Shown piece by piece: positions 1-10,000 of a stretch of DNA of 52,287 bases; position 1 is the stretch's first letter, and each line of letters begins with the position of its first letter. The notes beneath the pieces are model-generated. The model saw only the letters and a list, made by a program, of their open reading frames with translations. It made no database searches and was not told the origin of the DNA. Origin of the DNA: Deltaproteobacteria bacterium (GTDB lineage Bacteria > Myxococcota_A > Polyangia > Haliangiales > SHYZ01); NCBI GenBank assembly GCA_016210055.1, contig JACQUZ010000130.1, forward strand, positions 1 through 52,287. Direction: 5' to 3'. A program made the position numbers and the translations under genes.

Positions 1-3
1 GCC

Positions 4-114
4 AGAATGGCCTGTGAATGGGGTCATCTAGAATGGCCTGTGAATGGGGTCATCTAGAATGGCCTGTGAATGGGGTCATCTAGAATGGCCTGTGAATGGG
101 GTCATCTAGAATGG
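4..114. repeat. 26-bp tandem repeat, four full copies plus a partial fifth
   Basis: Four identical copies of a 26-bp unit (first copy 4-29; it begins AGAATGGCC and contains TGGGGTCA) lie head to tail to position 107. A seven-base start of a fifth copy (108-114) runs into the 3' end of ssb, whose TAG stop (106-108 read on the minus strand) lies at the repeat boundary. The first three bases of the window already break the pattern, so the array is short. Arrays of TGGGGTCA-type words occur at the ends of IS21-family elements, so this could be an element end, but no transposase is visible. A local slippage expansion is equally possible. Confidence 0.9.
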
Positions 115-633
115 GATATCGTCATCGGGACCCGGTCCGGGGCCGGGTCCCCCAAAATCATCGGGCGGGGGGCCCTCGTCCGTTCCGCCGCCTCGTCCCC
201 CACGAAAGCCACCGCCGCCGCCGCCACCGCCACCACCGCCGCGCTGGCCGCGGAAGCCTGATGTGTCAGGCCCTCCCCCAGAAGAACCGCCGCCACCACC
301 ACCGCCGAGAAACATGAAGTCAGTCCCGATGATTTCCGTTGAGTACCGCTTGTTCCCTTCCTTGTCTTCCCAGCTCCGGGTTTGAAGCCGTCCTTCCACG
401 TAGAGCTGTCGCCCCTTCGCGAGGTACTGCTTCAAGATTTCGGCCGGCTTGCCCCAAAACACGACGCGGTGCCACTCGGTGCGTTCTTGCTTCTGCCCGT
501 TCTTGTCGGTCCATGCCTCGTTCGTGGCCATGCGGAGGTCGCAAACCGCCTGCCCGCTGGGGGTGTACCGAAGCTCTGGATCTGCTCCCAGGTTGCCGAT
601 CAAGATAACCTTGTTTACGCCGCCCGCGGCCAT
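106..633 (-). CDS. ssb: Single-stranded DNA-binding protein SSB
   Basis: A 175-residue SSB that coats single-stranded DNA in replication, recombination and repair and recruits partners through its acidic tail. Residues 1-110 form the OB fold ([19 protein letters not shown], then the [10 protein letters not shown] strand). About 55 residues of almost pure Gly/Arg/Pro linker follow, then the canonical C-terminal hook DDDIPF. The ATG at 633 is chosen because AAAGGAG lies about 5 nt upstream and the protein then begins MAAGGVNKV; a TTG 30 nt further upstream is unlikely. The linker is encoded by very GC-rich simple sequence prone to slippage. The stop codon abuts the 26-bp tandem repeat. Confidence 0.97.
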   Translation of the reverse strand: MAAGGVNKVILIGNLGADPELRYTPSGQAVCDLRMATNEAWTDKNGQKQERTEWHRVVFWGKPAEILKQYLAKGRQLYVEGRLQTRSWEDKEGNKRYSTEIIGTDFMFLGGGGGGGSSGGGPDTSGFRGQRGGGGGGGGGGGFRGGRGGGTDEGPPPDDFGGPGPGPGPDDDIPF

Positions 634-744
634 GAAAGCTCCTTTCCTCAGTAAGGCGAGCAAAAGCTAGCACGAGTCTCTGACAACACCGCCTGGAGAA
701 TCGTTGCGCCCCGGTCGGGGCACTAGTGCTAGATTCCGACCCCC

Positions 745-1578
745 ATGTTTCGTGGCTTGTCCGTGGCTGTGGTCGTGCCCGCTTTCAATGAGGAACGGGC
801 GATCAAGCGGGCGATTCGGTCCATTCCGGGACTCGTGGACCGGATCATCGTCGTCGATGATGCGTCTCATGACCGGACTTCTTCCTTGGCGACGCGGTCG
901 CGCCGCAGATCCCTGGAGATCGTGCGGCACGAAGCCAACCGTGGCGTCGGGGCTGCGATCATCACCGGGTACAGGCGGGCGCTCGCACTGGGAAGTGACG
1001 TCGTGGTGGTCATGGCCGGGGATGGCCAGATGGACCCGGCAGACCTGCCCGCGCTTCTCGAGCCGATCGCTTCTGGGCGTGCCGATTACGTGAAAGGAAA
1101 CCGCTTCTTGCGCCGGGAGGTGTTCCGGGTCATGCCAAAGGCGCGTCTCGTCGGCAATGTCCTTCTCTCGCTTGCGACGCGGCTGGTGAGCGGTTACTGG
1201 CACCTCTTTGACTCGCAATGCGGCTACACGGCGATCACCCGCCGCACGCTCGAGGAGATCGACCTTGATCGGGTGTTCGCGCGTTATGGCTATCCGAACG
1301 ACCTGCTCGCTCGGCTCCACGCCATCGGCGCTCGTGTCGAGGACGTGCCGGTCCGCCCGGTGTACGGGCCTGGGTGGAAAAGCGGCATCCGCCTGCGTAC
1401 GGTGTTTTATCCCATTGCCTGGGTGCTCCTTCGCGCGCTCGCATGGCGGCTCTGCGCCGAATGGGTTCTTCCGCGCAAGCGCGCGCTGGGTCGGAGCCAC
1501 CTGGCCGACGACGGATTGCCTGGGGATTCGGTCCCCGCTCTCAATCCAGGGCCAATACCACGTCGTCACGAGGCGTAG
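745..1578 (+). CDS. Family 2 glycosyltransferase (dolichyl-phosphate-mannose synthase-like)
   Basis: A 277-residue GT-A fold glycosyltransferase. Visible motifs are PAFNEE near the N-terminus (nucleotide-sugar binding), VVDDAS with the first Asp pair near residue 34, and AGDGQMDP near residue 93, which supplies the metal-binding DxD-like site. The C-terminal segment FYPIAWVLLRALAW looks membrane-associated, as in enzymes that load sugars onto polyprenyl phosphate. The start is the ATG at 745, about 10 nt after a TAGATT box, so the message may be nearly leaderless. The family 4 enzyme begins 3 nt after its stop, so the two are surely co-transcribed. The substrate cannot be told from sequence. 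Confidence 0.9.
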   Translation: MFRGLSVAVVVPAFNEERAIKRAIRSIPGLVDRIIVVDDASHDRTSSLATRSRRRSLEIVRHEANRGVGAAIITGYRRALALGSDVVVVMAGDGQMDPADLPALLEPIASGRADYVKGNRFLRREVFRVMPKARLVGNVLLSLATRLVSGYWHLFDSQCGYTAITRRTLEEIDLDRVFARYGYPNDLLARLHAIGARVEDVPVRPVYGPGWKSGIRLRTVFYPIAWVLLRALAWRLCAEWVLPRKRALGRSHLADDGLPGDSVPALNPGPIPRRHEA

Positions 1579-1581
1579 CCG

Positions 1582-2838
1582 TTGCGCATTGGCGTCGTGA
1601 CCACGAGCTATCCTCGTTTCCAGGGGGATCCGGCGGGTAACTTTGTTGGCGGCATGGCGCGATGGCTTGCCAACCGTGGTCACGATGTCCAAGTGGTGGC
1701 TGCTGGGCCCGAGGCGCCCGGCGAGGAGCGCGACGGGCACGTGCGGGTTTCACGCATCCATGCCGGCGCCGATCTTTTTTACGGCGAAGGAGCGCCCGAT
1801 CTCCTCGAGCGCTCACTGCTCATGCGCACGCGAGCCCCGGTGTTTTCGCTTGCGCTCGCCCGGACCGTGGCCCGTCTTGCTCCGAAGTGGGACGTCGTGG
1901 TCTCGCATTGGCTCGTGCCGTCGGGGCTAGCGGCAGCGCTCGCCGCCCCGCGGTGTCCTCACCTTGCCATCGCCCATTCCGGGGATGTCCACATTTCGGC
2001 GCGACCTGTCCTGGCGGACCTGGTCGCGCTCGCGCTTGCTCGACGCCACACCCAAGTGGCATTCGTGGCCGACTACCTTCGGGACCGCATGCTTGCAGAG
2101 GTGCGCTTGGATGCCCTTTGCAAGAAGATCGCTTCGGCATCCTTCACCTGCGCGATGGGCATCGACGTTGCTGCCCTTGCCCTGGCAGGAGAAGAAGATC
2201 CCGCGGGAGCCCGCCATGCTCTTGGGCTTCCCCCAGATGGGGACGTGATCCTGTTCCTCGGTCGCTTGGTGCCCATCAAGGGAGTACGCGTGCTCATCGA
2301 TGCGGTGGCCCACATGCGCGGGTGGACAAGATCGCGTGCGTCGTCCTCGCCAGGGCCCGGAGGCAATCGGTCGGAGCCCGTGCTCCTTGTCGCAGGGAAG
2401 GGGCCGGAGCGAGAGCGGCTCGAGGCCCATGCGCGCGCGCGCGGTGTCGCGGCGCACTTCGTCGGCGAGGTCCATGGGCCTCGTCGGGACGCTTGTCTTG
2501 CAGCAGCCAGCGTGGCTGTGCTCCCATCGATCGACCTCCCCTCTGGGCGACGAGAAGGGATGCCGGTCGTTGCCCTGGAGATGCTCGCGGCTTCTGTGCC
2601 GCTCGTGGCCTCCGACGTGGGCGGAGTCCGCGACGTGGCAGCGGCCGCCGCGCGGCTTGTTCCGCCGGGCGACCCAGTGGCGCTTGCGAATGCCTTGATC
2701 GAGACGCTCAGCCCACGGGATGACCAAGACAACCTCAGGCGGAAACAAGCAGGCAGGGAGGTCGCTGCCGCCCACGACTGGGACGTGATTTGCCCGCGCC
2801 TGTTCAAGCAAGCCTTCTCAAGTCTTGCCGAGATGTGA
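1582..2838 (+). CDS. Family 4 glycosyltransferase
   Basis: A 418-residue GT-B enzyme. The N-terminal Rossmann domain starts MRIGVVTTSYPRFQGDPAG, with the glycine-containing acceptor loop typical of GT4. The C-terminal domain holds LFLGRLVPIKGV (near 233) and the nucleotide-sugar-binding E-x7-E segment EGMPVVALEMLAA followed by SDVGGVRDV. The start is TTG at 1582, with GAGG 8 nt upstream and 3 nt after the previous stop. It probably adds a sugar to a lipid-linked or polysaccharide acceptor together with the upstream family 2 enzyme. The acceptor is unknown. Confidence 0.9.
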   Translation: MRIGVVTTSYPRFQGDPAGNFVGGMARWLANRGHDVQVVAAGPEAPGEERDGHVRVSRIHAGADLFYGEGAPDLLERSLLMRTRAPVFSLALARTVARLAPKWDVVVSHWLVPSGLAAALAAPRCPHLAIAHSGDVHISARPVLADLVALALARRHTQVAFVADYLRDRMLAEVRLDALCKKIASASFTCAMGIDVAALALAGEEDPAGARHALGLPPDGDVILFLGRLVPIKGVRVLIDAVAHMRGWTRSRASSSPGPGGNRSEPVLLVAGKGPERERLEAHARARGVAAHFVGEVHGPRRDACLAAASVAVLPSIDLPSGRREGMPVVALEMLAASVPLVASDVGGVRDVAAAAARLVPPGDPVALANALIETLSPRDDQDNLRRKQAGREVAAAHDWDVICPRLFKQAFSSLAEM

Positions 2839-2883
2839 CCTTCGCTCGTATAGTAACGACCGGCGTTAAAGTGTGAAGAAGCA

Positions 2884-3390
2884 ATGAATGACGATCCCGC
2901 AATGGACGTATCAGTCATTGTTCCCTTCGGCGATGACGAAGATCGGGTCGGCAAGCTCGTGGTGCGCGTGGCGGAGCACTTGCGCCCCCAAGTGCGGCGG
3001 TTCGAGATCCTGGCAGTCGCCGAGGACTCGGGTGACAACAGCATCGCCGTGCTTTCGCTCCTTCGGGCTCAGGTCCCCGAAATAGAGCTCCTTTGCACGG
3101 AAAAAGGGCATGGGTTCGCTACTGGAGCGAAGGTCGCCCGCGGACGGGCGCTCTGGCTTCTCGATGTTGCACGCTCGGATGCCCCCTTGTTTCCCTTTCA
3201 TTGGGCGAGCCGGAAGATCCATTCAGACGCCGCGGACCTGGTGGTGCTCGAGGGACGGTACGTGCTGTGTCGGCGCACCCGCACGTGGCGTGCGCTCGAA
3301 GGCATTCGTGGCCGTGGGACCACGTTCGAGCGGCGTCTCGTGCGACGCGCCGCAGTCCGCGGGCTCCGCATCGAGCGGCTTCCTCGCTGA
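2884..3390 (+). CDS. Short GT2-fold protein, probably catalytically degenerate
   Basis: 168 residues. The start MDVSVIVPFGDDEDRVGKL and the segment FEILAVAEDSGDNS match the first strands of a family 2 glycosyltransferase. The protein is far shorter than the usual 230-300 residues, the expected DD after the third strand reads AEDSGD, and the later DxD region reads LLDVARSDAP. It ends soon after LEGIRGRGTTFERRLVRR. It follows the GT4 gene by 45 nt on the same strand. It may be a truncated or regulatory paralogue rather than an enzyme. The start could instead be the ATG at 2902 (MDVSVIV). Confidence 0.6.
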   Translation: MNDDPAMDVSVIVPFGDDEDRVGKLVVRVAEHLRPQVRRFEILAVAEDSGDNSIAVLSLLRAQVPEIELLCTEKGHGFATGAKVARGRALWLLDVARSDAPLFPFHWASRKIHSDAADLVVLEGRYVLCRRTRTWRALEGIRGRGTTFERRLVRRAAVRGLRIERLPR

Positions 3391-3399
3391 GCTGCTTGT

Positions 3400-4230
3400 C
3401 TACTCGACCTGCCGCGACGTGGCGCAGCGGAATCCCACCGTCGGATAGCCAAATGACTCGACGAGGTGCCCCCGATACGATGTGCGGAGGAGTTCCGCAG
3501 GCGAGTTGAAGTTGCCGCCGCGGATCACGCGCATCGAATGGGGAAAGTCCTCGCCCGGGCTTTCCTCAACCCACTCCCACGCATTTCCTGCCATGTCGTA
3601 AAGCCCGTCTGCCGACACGCCTTCGGGGTGGCTCGTCACCGCTTGGAGCTCACCTCCACACCCCTCGAAGTTGGCGAGCCTGCAGGTCGGTAGCGCGCTT
3701 CCCCAGGGGAAAAGACGCGCAATGTCACCCCGAGCCGCGCGTTCCCATTCAAGCTCCGTGGGCAATCGAGTCCCGCGCCATTGGCAGTACTCCCTGGCCT
3801 GTCTCCACGACACGTATACCACTGGGAGGTCGTGCTTGTAGGGTGTTGGGCGTTGGACGTCGTCGTCGGGATCACGCATCGACGGGGGAGTGCATCTCTT
3901 GGCAAGAACGCACCGGCGGTACTCGTATTGAGTGACTTCGTCTACGTCGATGGAGAACGCGTCCACGTGCTCACGACGGAACTTCTCATCGGCTTGGCAG
4001 CGAATACCAAGAAGCTCCAAGGCTACCCCTTCGTGGCAGCCGACGTAGAAATCCCCTGCCGGGATTTGCCTCATGGGCGGCGGCTTAAACCGTGGGTTGA
4101 CCACGTCCTCGAGTCGGGGAACATCGTCGGGATCGTCGGGCCTGTCGCTAGGTTCCGCGTAGTCGCCTACCGCGCAACCGAGGAGAAACGGGACGAACAC
4201 CCACGGCCTCACTGGTTTCCTATATAGCAC
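3400..4230 (-). CDS. Formylglycine-generating-enzyme-fold (SUMF1/FGE-sulfatase) lipoprotein
   Basis: A 276-residue exported protein. From a GTG start at 4230 (GGGAG 6 nt upstream) it begins with a basic N-terminus and hydrophobic core ending in a lipobox, LLGC, predicting a lipoprotein. The rest is the FGE-sulfatase fold: MRQIPAGDFYVGC, VTQYEYRRCV, PVVYVSWRQAREYCQWRG, RLPTELEWERAARG, DMAGNAWEWVEE and RGGNFNSPAELLRTSYRGH, ending VGFRCA. True formylglycine-generating enzymes have two catalytic Cys after RGG; both are missing here. It is therefore more likely a binding or structural member, of a type common in myxobacteria, than a sulfatase activator. It converges on the preceding gene with a 9-nt gap. 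Confidence 0.88.
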   Translation of the reverse strand: MLYRKPVRPWVFVPFLLGCAVGDYAEPSDRPDDPDDVPRLEDVVNPRFKPPPMRQIPAGDFYVGCHEGVALELLGIRCQADEKFRREHVDAFSIDVDEVTQYEYRRCVLAKRCTPPSMRDPDDDVQRPTPYKHDLPVVYVSWRQAREYCQWRGTRLPTELEWERAARGDIARLFPWGSALPTCRLANFEGCGGELQAVTSHPEGVSADGLYDMAGNAWEWVEESPGEDFPHSMRVIRGGNFNSPAELLRTSYRGHLVESFGYPTVGFRCATSRQVE

Positions 4231-4325
4231 GGTTTCTCCCGTGCCGAGCAGGCCCTGCGACACTGCGAGCCCGCGATTGACAACTCCCGCCCAAGGACGT
4301 AATTCTTCGCGTTCCCAGAGACCCC

Positions 4326-5006
4326 ATGGCCGGAAAGAAGCTCACCAGCTCAGCAGCCTTTTACGACGTGGACGGAACGCTGATAAGCGCGAATATCGTC
4401 CACGCGTTCGCGTACTACGCGATGAATCAACCCACTCTTGCCGGGAGCCTGTTCAAGACCGCGCGGACGGTCCTTTCCCTGCCGGTTTTCTGGGCCGCGG
4501 ACAAGGTCTCCCGGAAGTTCTTCAATGAGCTGTTCTACCGCTACTACCGCGGTGTTTCGGAGGACAGGCTGGTGGTGCTCGCCGAGGAGATGTTCGAGGA
4601 GGTCATCAAGCCTAGTCTCTACCCCGGAGCGATTGACCTGATTGAGGAGTCGCGGCGTGCCGGATGCCGCCAGGTGCTCATTTCGGGAGGGCTGGACTTC
4701 TGCGTGTGGCCCCTGGCCCGCTATCTCAAGATGGACGATTTCATTGCGAATCGCCTGGAGTTCTCAGGTGGTTACGCCACTGGCCAGCTCGAGAAGCCGC
4801 TGGTGGCAGGCGCGACCAAGGCGGTGATTATTCGCGATTACGCCGCCAAGCACGGCCTCGATCTCTCCAAGTGCTGGGCCTATTCCGACAGCTACTCTGA
4901 CTATCCAATGCTGGCGGTGGTTGGGAGGCCAACCGCCGTAAATCCCGACCTGCGCTTGCGGGCCGTGGCACGCTCTTACGATTGGCCGGTCATTCATCTC
5001 AATTGA
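4326..5006 (+). CDS. HAD-IB family phosphatase (SerB-like)
   Basis: A 226-residue haloacid-dehalogenase hydrolase. Motif I is DVDGTL (nucleophile Asp14, acid Asp16), motif II is LISGGLDF near residue 120, and motif III is the Lys in KPLVAGATK with [11 protein letters not shown] near residue 186. The helical cap between motifs I and II is of the C1 type seen in phosphoserine and lysophosphatidate-like phosphatases. The ATG at 4326 starts a co-directional run with the LarA-like gene (13-nt gap) and the large acyl-lipid protein further on, so a phospholipid or phosphorylated metabolite is a reasonable substrate guess. That is inference only. Confidence 0.9.
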   Translation: MAGKKLTSSAAFYDVDGTLISANIVHAFAYYAMNQPTLAGSLFKTARTVLSLPVFWAADKVSRKFFNELFYRYYRGVSEDRLVVLAEEMFEEVIKPSLYPGAIDLIEESRRAGCRQVLISGGLDFCVWPLARYLKMDDFIANRLEFSGGYATGQLEKPLVAGATKAVIIRDYAAKHGLDLSKCWAYSDSYSDYPMLAVVGRPTAVNPDLRLRAVARSYDWPVIHLN

Positions 5007-5019
5007 AGGAAGGCTCCAA

Positions 5020-6630
5020 ATGAGGGTTCCTCGCGCCATCTGCCGCCGCGACGTGGAAGAGCACGTGGTCACGATCGACACCGATTCAGCGCCACGCATC
5101 ATGTTCTACGGCGAGAATTTCCTCGTGGAGGACTTGCCGGTAGGGACTCGGGTCATCTACCCCCGCCGTCCCATGTCGCCTCTACCGAATCGGCGGGCGG
5201 CGATCCGGCACGCCCTGAACCGACCCGAGGAATCAGAGCCGCTCCATGCGCTCCTCGAGCCGGGCATGAAGGTGACGATCGCAGTCGACGACATATCGCT
5301 CCCCTTGCCGCCCATGGCGCGCCCGGACATCCGCGAGACGATCCTCGAGATCGCCTGCGAAATGCTCGCCGACCACGGTGTTGACGACGTGCACATCATC
5401 GTCGCCACCTCGCTGCATCGCCGCATGACCGAGTGGGAAATCCGTCGCATGGTCGGGGAAAAGGTGTTCAAGGCCTACTGGCCCGACCGCCTGTACAACC
5501 ACGACGCCTGTGATCCCGACGGCATGGTGACCCTCGGCAAGACACGCCACGGCGAAGTCGTGGAGATGAGCCGCCGGGCCGCCGAGAGCGACCTGGTGAT
5601 CTACGTCAACATCAACCTCGTGCCCATGGATGGCGGCCACAAGTCGGTCGGCGTCGGGTTGTGCGGATATGAGTCACTCAAGGCGCACCACACCCCGAAG
5701 ACCATCGTGGAATGCAACAGCTTCATGGATCCGCCCCAATCTGCCCTCAACCACTCGGTCGAGCGCATCGGTCGCCAAGCCGAAAAGCAAGTCAAGGTCT
5801 TTCATATCGAAACCGCGCTCAACAACCGGATGTTTAGCGGCCCGACCGACTTCCTCATGAAGAACGAGGACGACTTCACCGAGGCGGACCGACTGAAATT
5901 CCAGGCGCTCAAGTGGACCCTCGACCGAACGCCCCGGGCCCTAAGGCGCGAGGTATTCATGCGCGTCCCGGCGGCCTACGAGATGATCGCCTGCCATGCC
6001 GGCGCATGCGAGCCCGTGCACCAAAAGATCCTGAAGAAGTGCTTCGAGCAATACTGCGTCCAGGTGGAAGGCCAGGCGGACATCCTGATATCCGGCATTC
6101 CTTATATCAGCCCCTACAACGTGAACTCCAAGGCGCTCAATCCGCTTCTCGTGCAGGTGATGGCATTGGGCTACTTCTTCCACATGTACAGGCACAAGCC
6201 GATGGTCAAAAAGGGTGGGGTCATGATCGTCACCCACCCCTGCTCTGATCTTTTCGACCCCGACCATCACCCTTCGTATATCGAATTCTTCAATCGACTG
6301 CTCCCCGAGACGACCGACGCCTATACGTTGGAAAAGAAATACCAGGACGAGTTCGCCTACAACCCGAGTTACGTAGAGCTCTATCGCCGCGGTCACGCAT
6401 ACCATGGCGCTCATCCCTTCTTCATGTGGTACTGGGGCCAGGCGGGACGCGAGTGGCTCGGCAAGGTCATCGTGGTGGGAGCTGACAACGCAACGGTTCC
6501 CCGGCTTCTGGGCTGGGAGCGCGCGGATACCTTGTCCGATGCCATTTCCATGGCACGCTCCCACATGGGGAGGGGCGCGCAAATCACGATGCTCCATCAC
6601 CCCCCGATACTCTTGACAGACGTCATGTAG
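5020..6630 (+). CDS. Lactate-racemase-like protein (LarA/DUF2088 family)
   Basis: 536 residues. The N-terminal half resembles the LarA catalytic domain: [20 protein letters not shown], a strand-rich [15 protein letters not shown] (LarA proteins have GTHR-like His here), [12 protein letters not shown] and [21 protein letters not shown], a His-rich loop like the one placing nickel-pincer ligands. The first LarA His motif is altered to ATSLHR, so lactate racemization cannot be assumed. It is longer than LarA (about 420 residues), with a divergent C-terminal half. The ATG has AAGGAAGG about 7 nt upstream. It sits 13 nt after the HAD phosphatase and is probably in its operon. Confidence 0.75.
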   Translation: MRVPRAICRRDVEEHVVTIDTDSAPRIMFYGENFLVEDLPVGTRVIYPRRPMSPLPNRRAAIRHALNRPEESEPLHALLEPGMKVTIAVDDISLPLPPMARPDIRETILEIACEMLADHGVDDVHIIVATSLHRRMTEWEIRRMVGEKVFKAYWPDRLYNHDACDPDGMVTLGKTRHGEVVEMSRRAAESDLVIYVNINLVPMDGGHKSVGVGLCGYESLKAHHTPKTIVECNSFMDPPQSALNHSVERIGRQAEKQVKVFHIETALNNRMFSGPTDFLMKNEDDFTEADRLKFQALKWTLDRTPRALRREVFMRVPAAYEMIACHAGACEPVHQKILKKCFEQYCVQVEGQADILISGIPYISPYNVNSKALNPLLVQVMALGYFFHMYRHKPMVKKGGVMIVTHPCSDLFDPDHHPSYIEFFNRLLPETTDAYTLEKKYQDEFAYNPSYVELYRRGHAYHGAHPFFMWYWGQAGREWLGKVIVVGADNATVPRLLGWERADTLSDAISMARSHMGRGAQITMLHHPPILLTDVM

Positions 6631-6688
6631 CCCTCAACCCAAGAACCTCCTCCGAAGCTTTTCGTAAACAGGGCCTGGCTTCCCTCGC

Positions 6689-7000
6689 GTGTCAGGTCGC
6701 ATGCCGAGGTGCCGCGCAAGTCGAACACGCCTCGCCGGCGGCGGAAAGGACGATCTGCGCGACATCGGCACGTCCGCCACGAACAACGACACTCTGAACG
6801 GTGGCTCGGGCCCGGACACGCTGCACGCAGGAGTGGGCAACGACACGCTCCTCGGTGGTACTGGACCGGACAGCCTCTTCGGCGAAGCTGGCAATGATAG
6901 CTTGAACGGCGGGAACGGTCCGGATCTGATCGACGGCGGCCCTGGGGTCGATGTGCTCGTCCCAAGCCTCGGACCGGACACGATCCTGAACATCCCGTAA
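6689..7000 (+). pseudogene. RTX calcium-binding repeat fragment
   Basis: About 100 codons whose C-terminal 75 residues are nine-residue RTX repeats of the form GGxGxDxLx: DTLNGGSGPDTLHAGVG, NDTLLGGTGPDSLFGE, then NDSLNGGNGPDLIDGG. Such repeats bind calcium in large type I-secreted proteins. Here there is no secretion signal or effector domain, and an in-frame stop lies 24 nt before the first possible start (GTG 6689). It fills the gap between the LarA-like and ElbD-like genes. It is most likely the tail of a lost larger gene, though a short expressed protein cannot be excluded. Confidence 0.5.
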
Positions 7001-7082
7001 CGCCCTTCTTCCCAATTCTTCCCACCGCCATCCTGTGGTAGGAAATGGCCTGCTCTTCTAAGGTACGCCCAATGGATTCTCC

Positions 7083-10000
7083 ATGCTAAACGTCGCCCAG
7101 GTCCTCAAAGATCGAAGGATTCTCTTCATTGGTGCCACGGGCTTTGTCGGGAAGGTGGCCCTGTCCCTATTGCTCAAGAGCTATCCGGAGCTGGGCAAGG
7201 TCTTCGTCCTTGTCCGTCCGGGTGCAGGATCCACGTCGGAACAGCGGTTTTTCCAGAAGATCGTGCGATCGCCGGTCTTTGACCCCATCCGCGAGGAGCA
7301 TGGCGACGCCGCCGAGGCGTACCTTCGCGAGAAGGTCGTGCCGCTCGCCGGCGACGCGGCGCGGCCCGACCTCAACTTTACGCCTGAGGACTTTGCCCGG
7401 TTCGGAAAGCTAGACGCCGTCATCAACTGCGCAGGGCTGGTCTCCTTTGCCCCGGCGCTCGACACGGCGCTCCGCATCAACACCCTCGGGGTGCGGCACG
7501 TGCTCGAGGTCGCTAGAAAGACCAGCGCAGCCGTGGTGCATGTCTCGACCTGTTTTGTCGCCGGGAACCGGGACGGCGAGATCTGGGAGGATGAGCCAGT
7601 CAACGGCTATTTCCCGCGCAAGGGAGAGCTCACGGGCGACGATTTCCACGTCGACAAGGAGATCGCCGACTGCGAGCGGATCATCGCGCAGGTCAAGGAG
7701 CTCGCCGACGACCACGCGCACCTGTCCATGTTCCGCGATCGCGCGCGACAAAGGCTGCGCGACGAGCGAAGGGACCCAGACGAACCCCGCACCCTCAAGC
7801 TCGCCGTCGCGCGTGAGCGCAAGCTCTGGGTATCCGCGCGATTGACAGAGCTGGGAATGGAGCGGGCCAAGCACTGGGGATGGCCCAATATCTACACGTA
7901 CAGCAAGTCGCTCGGAGATCAGGTGCTCGCGGCGGCAGGGGACGTGAACTATACGCTGGTGAGGCCGTCCATCGTCGAGACCTCCGTGCGCTACCCGTTC
8001 CCGGGATGGAATGAGGGATTTACCACCAGCGCTCCCATGGCATTTCTGGTTCTAAAAGGCCACCGGACCTTCGCAGCCCACTCCAAGGCACGCCTCGATG
8101 TGGTGCCCGTGGACATGTTGGCCGCCGGCATCGTGGGGGCCACCGCTGCGACGCTGTCCGGGACCAACAAGCACGTGTACCAGTGCGCCACTGGAGACAC
8201 GGTACCCTTGCCTGTCCCTCGGGCGGTCGAGCTCACATCCCTTTGGGCCCGCAAGTACTGGCGAGATCGGGAGGCCGGAAGCAAGCTCATCAATCGCCTG
8301 CGTAGCCGCCTCGAGAGCGTCCCCAGCACCAAGGAGCGATACCGGGCAATCTCCGCGCCGGCAGTGAAGGGCGTCGCGGAATCGCTGATCAAGCTCATCG
8401 ACACGGCTACCCCTTCCTGGGGGGCACCTCGCATTGCGGGTATTGCCTCCGAGGCCAAGCAGAAGCTCGATGAGGTGGCCCAGCTCGCAGGCCAGGTGAC
8501 CGACCTGTTTGATCTGTTCATGCCGTTCATCTACGAGCGGCACTACGTGTTCCGTTCGGACAACGTCCGTGAGCTTTTCGCCGCGATGCGGCCAGAGGAT
8601 CGCGAGCTGCTCAAGTGGGATCCGGAGACCATCGAGTGGCGCTCGTACTGGCTTGAAAACCACCTCCCTGCCCTCAAGAAGTGGATTTTTCCGGACCTCG
8701 AGAACGAGTTTCAGGCCAAGCCCAAGTCCGTCTACACGTACAAGGATCTCCTCGAGCTGTTCGACGCGACGTGCAAGCTACACAAGTCACGCCTGGCGCT
8801 CAGGAAGCTTCCGCTGCTGGGATCCGATGCGCCGATCGAGCGGTACACCTTCAGGCAGGTGCAGGAATACGCGACCCGAGGCAGCGCCATCTTGCGAGAG
8901 CATGGCGTGGGTGCCGGCGACAAGGTACTCCTCATGTCGGAGAATCGCCCGGAGTGGGGGATTTCCTATTTCGCCATCCTCAAGGCGGGCTGCGTCGTGG
9001 TCCCGGTCGACGAGAAGGCGACGCTCCCCGAAGTGGTCAATATCCTTCGCTCCTCGCGGGCGACGGCAGCCGTTTTGTCCGACGCCGTCCGCGAGCGAAT
9101 GGCGGAGCTTCCCGCGCGGCTGAACAAGGAACGAATAAGCCTGAACTTCCTGGATTTCGACGAGCTGTACCTCACGGAACCGCGATGCTCGCCCCTGGCG
9201 GTGGAAGTCCCTGTCAAAGCCGACGACGTGGCCTCGCTGATCTTCACGTCTGGGACTACGGGCACCCCCAAGGGGGTGATGCTGTCCCACCGCAATTTCA
9301 CCTCGCTTCTCTCCAAGCTGGTCTCCGTGTTCGACCTCGGCGCGCACGACAAGCTCCTCTCGGTCTTGCCGCTGCACCACACCTTCGAGTTCACCGCGGG
9401 GTTCCTCATGCCCTTCATGCGGGGGGCCCAGGTCACGTATCTCTCGGAGCTGTCGGCAGACTCGCTGAACGCGGCGTTCGAGGAGGGCGACGTCACGGGC
9501 ATGATAGGCGTACCGGCGCTGTGGCAGATGCTCCACCGAAAGATCGAAAAAGGGGTCTCGGAGCAAGGGCCGTGGGTCGAAGAGGTCTTCCGCGCCGCCG
9601 TCGAGGGCGCCCGCCGCATTCGTGACAAGACGGGCGTGAACGTCGGGAAAATCCTTTTCTGGCCGGTGCAGAAGAAGCTAGGCGGACGGATGCGCCTGAT
9701 GGTCTCCGGCGGCTCGGCGCTCCCCGCAGACGTCATGAAGACCTTCCGCGGGCTTGGCTTCCCGCTGTTCGAAGGGTATGGGCTCACTGAGGCGGCGCCA
9801 GTGCTCGCCGTCCAGCATCCGGGGACGAAGGTGGTGCCTGGATCAGTCGGAGAGCCGCTGCCAGGTATCGAGTTGTCGCTCCACAACACCGACGGAAGCG
9901 GCGTTGGCGAGGTGGTAGCCCGGGGTCCGAACATCATGCTCGGCTACTTCGAGAACCCCGAGGCCACGTCCGAGGTCTTGCGGGACGGCTGGCTCCACAC

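Noticed and set aside
1..114. CRISPR-like array
   Set aside because: The copies are head to tail with no spacers.
667..1740. Long minus-strand open frame opposite the first glycosyltransferases
   Set aside because: It has no protein-like motifs and is the antisense shadow of genes with clear GT2 and GT4 motifs.
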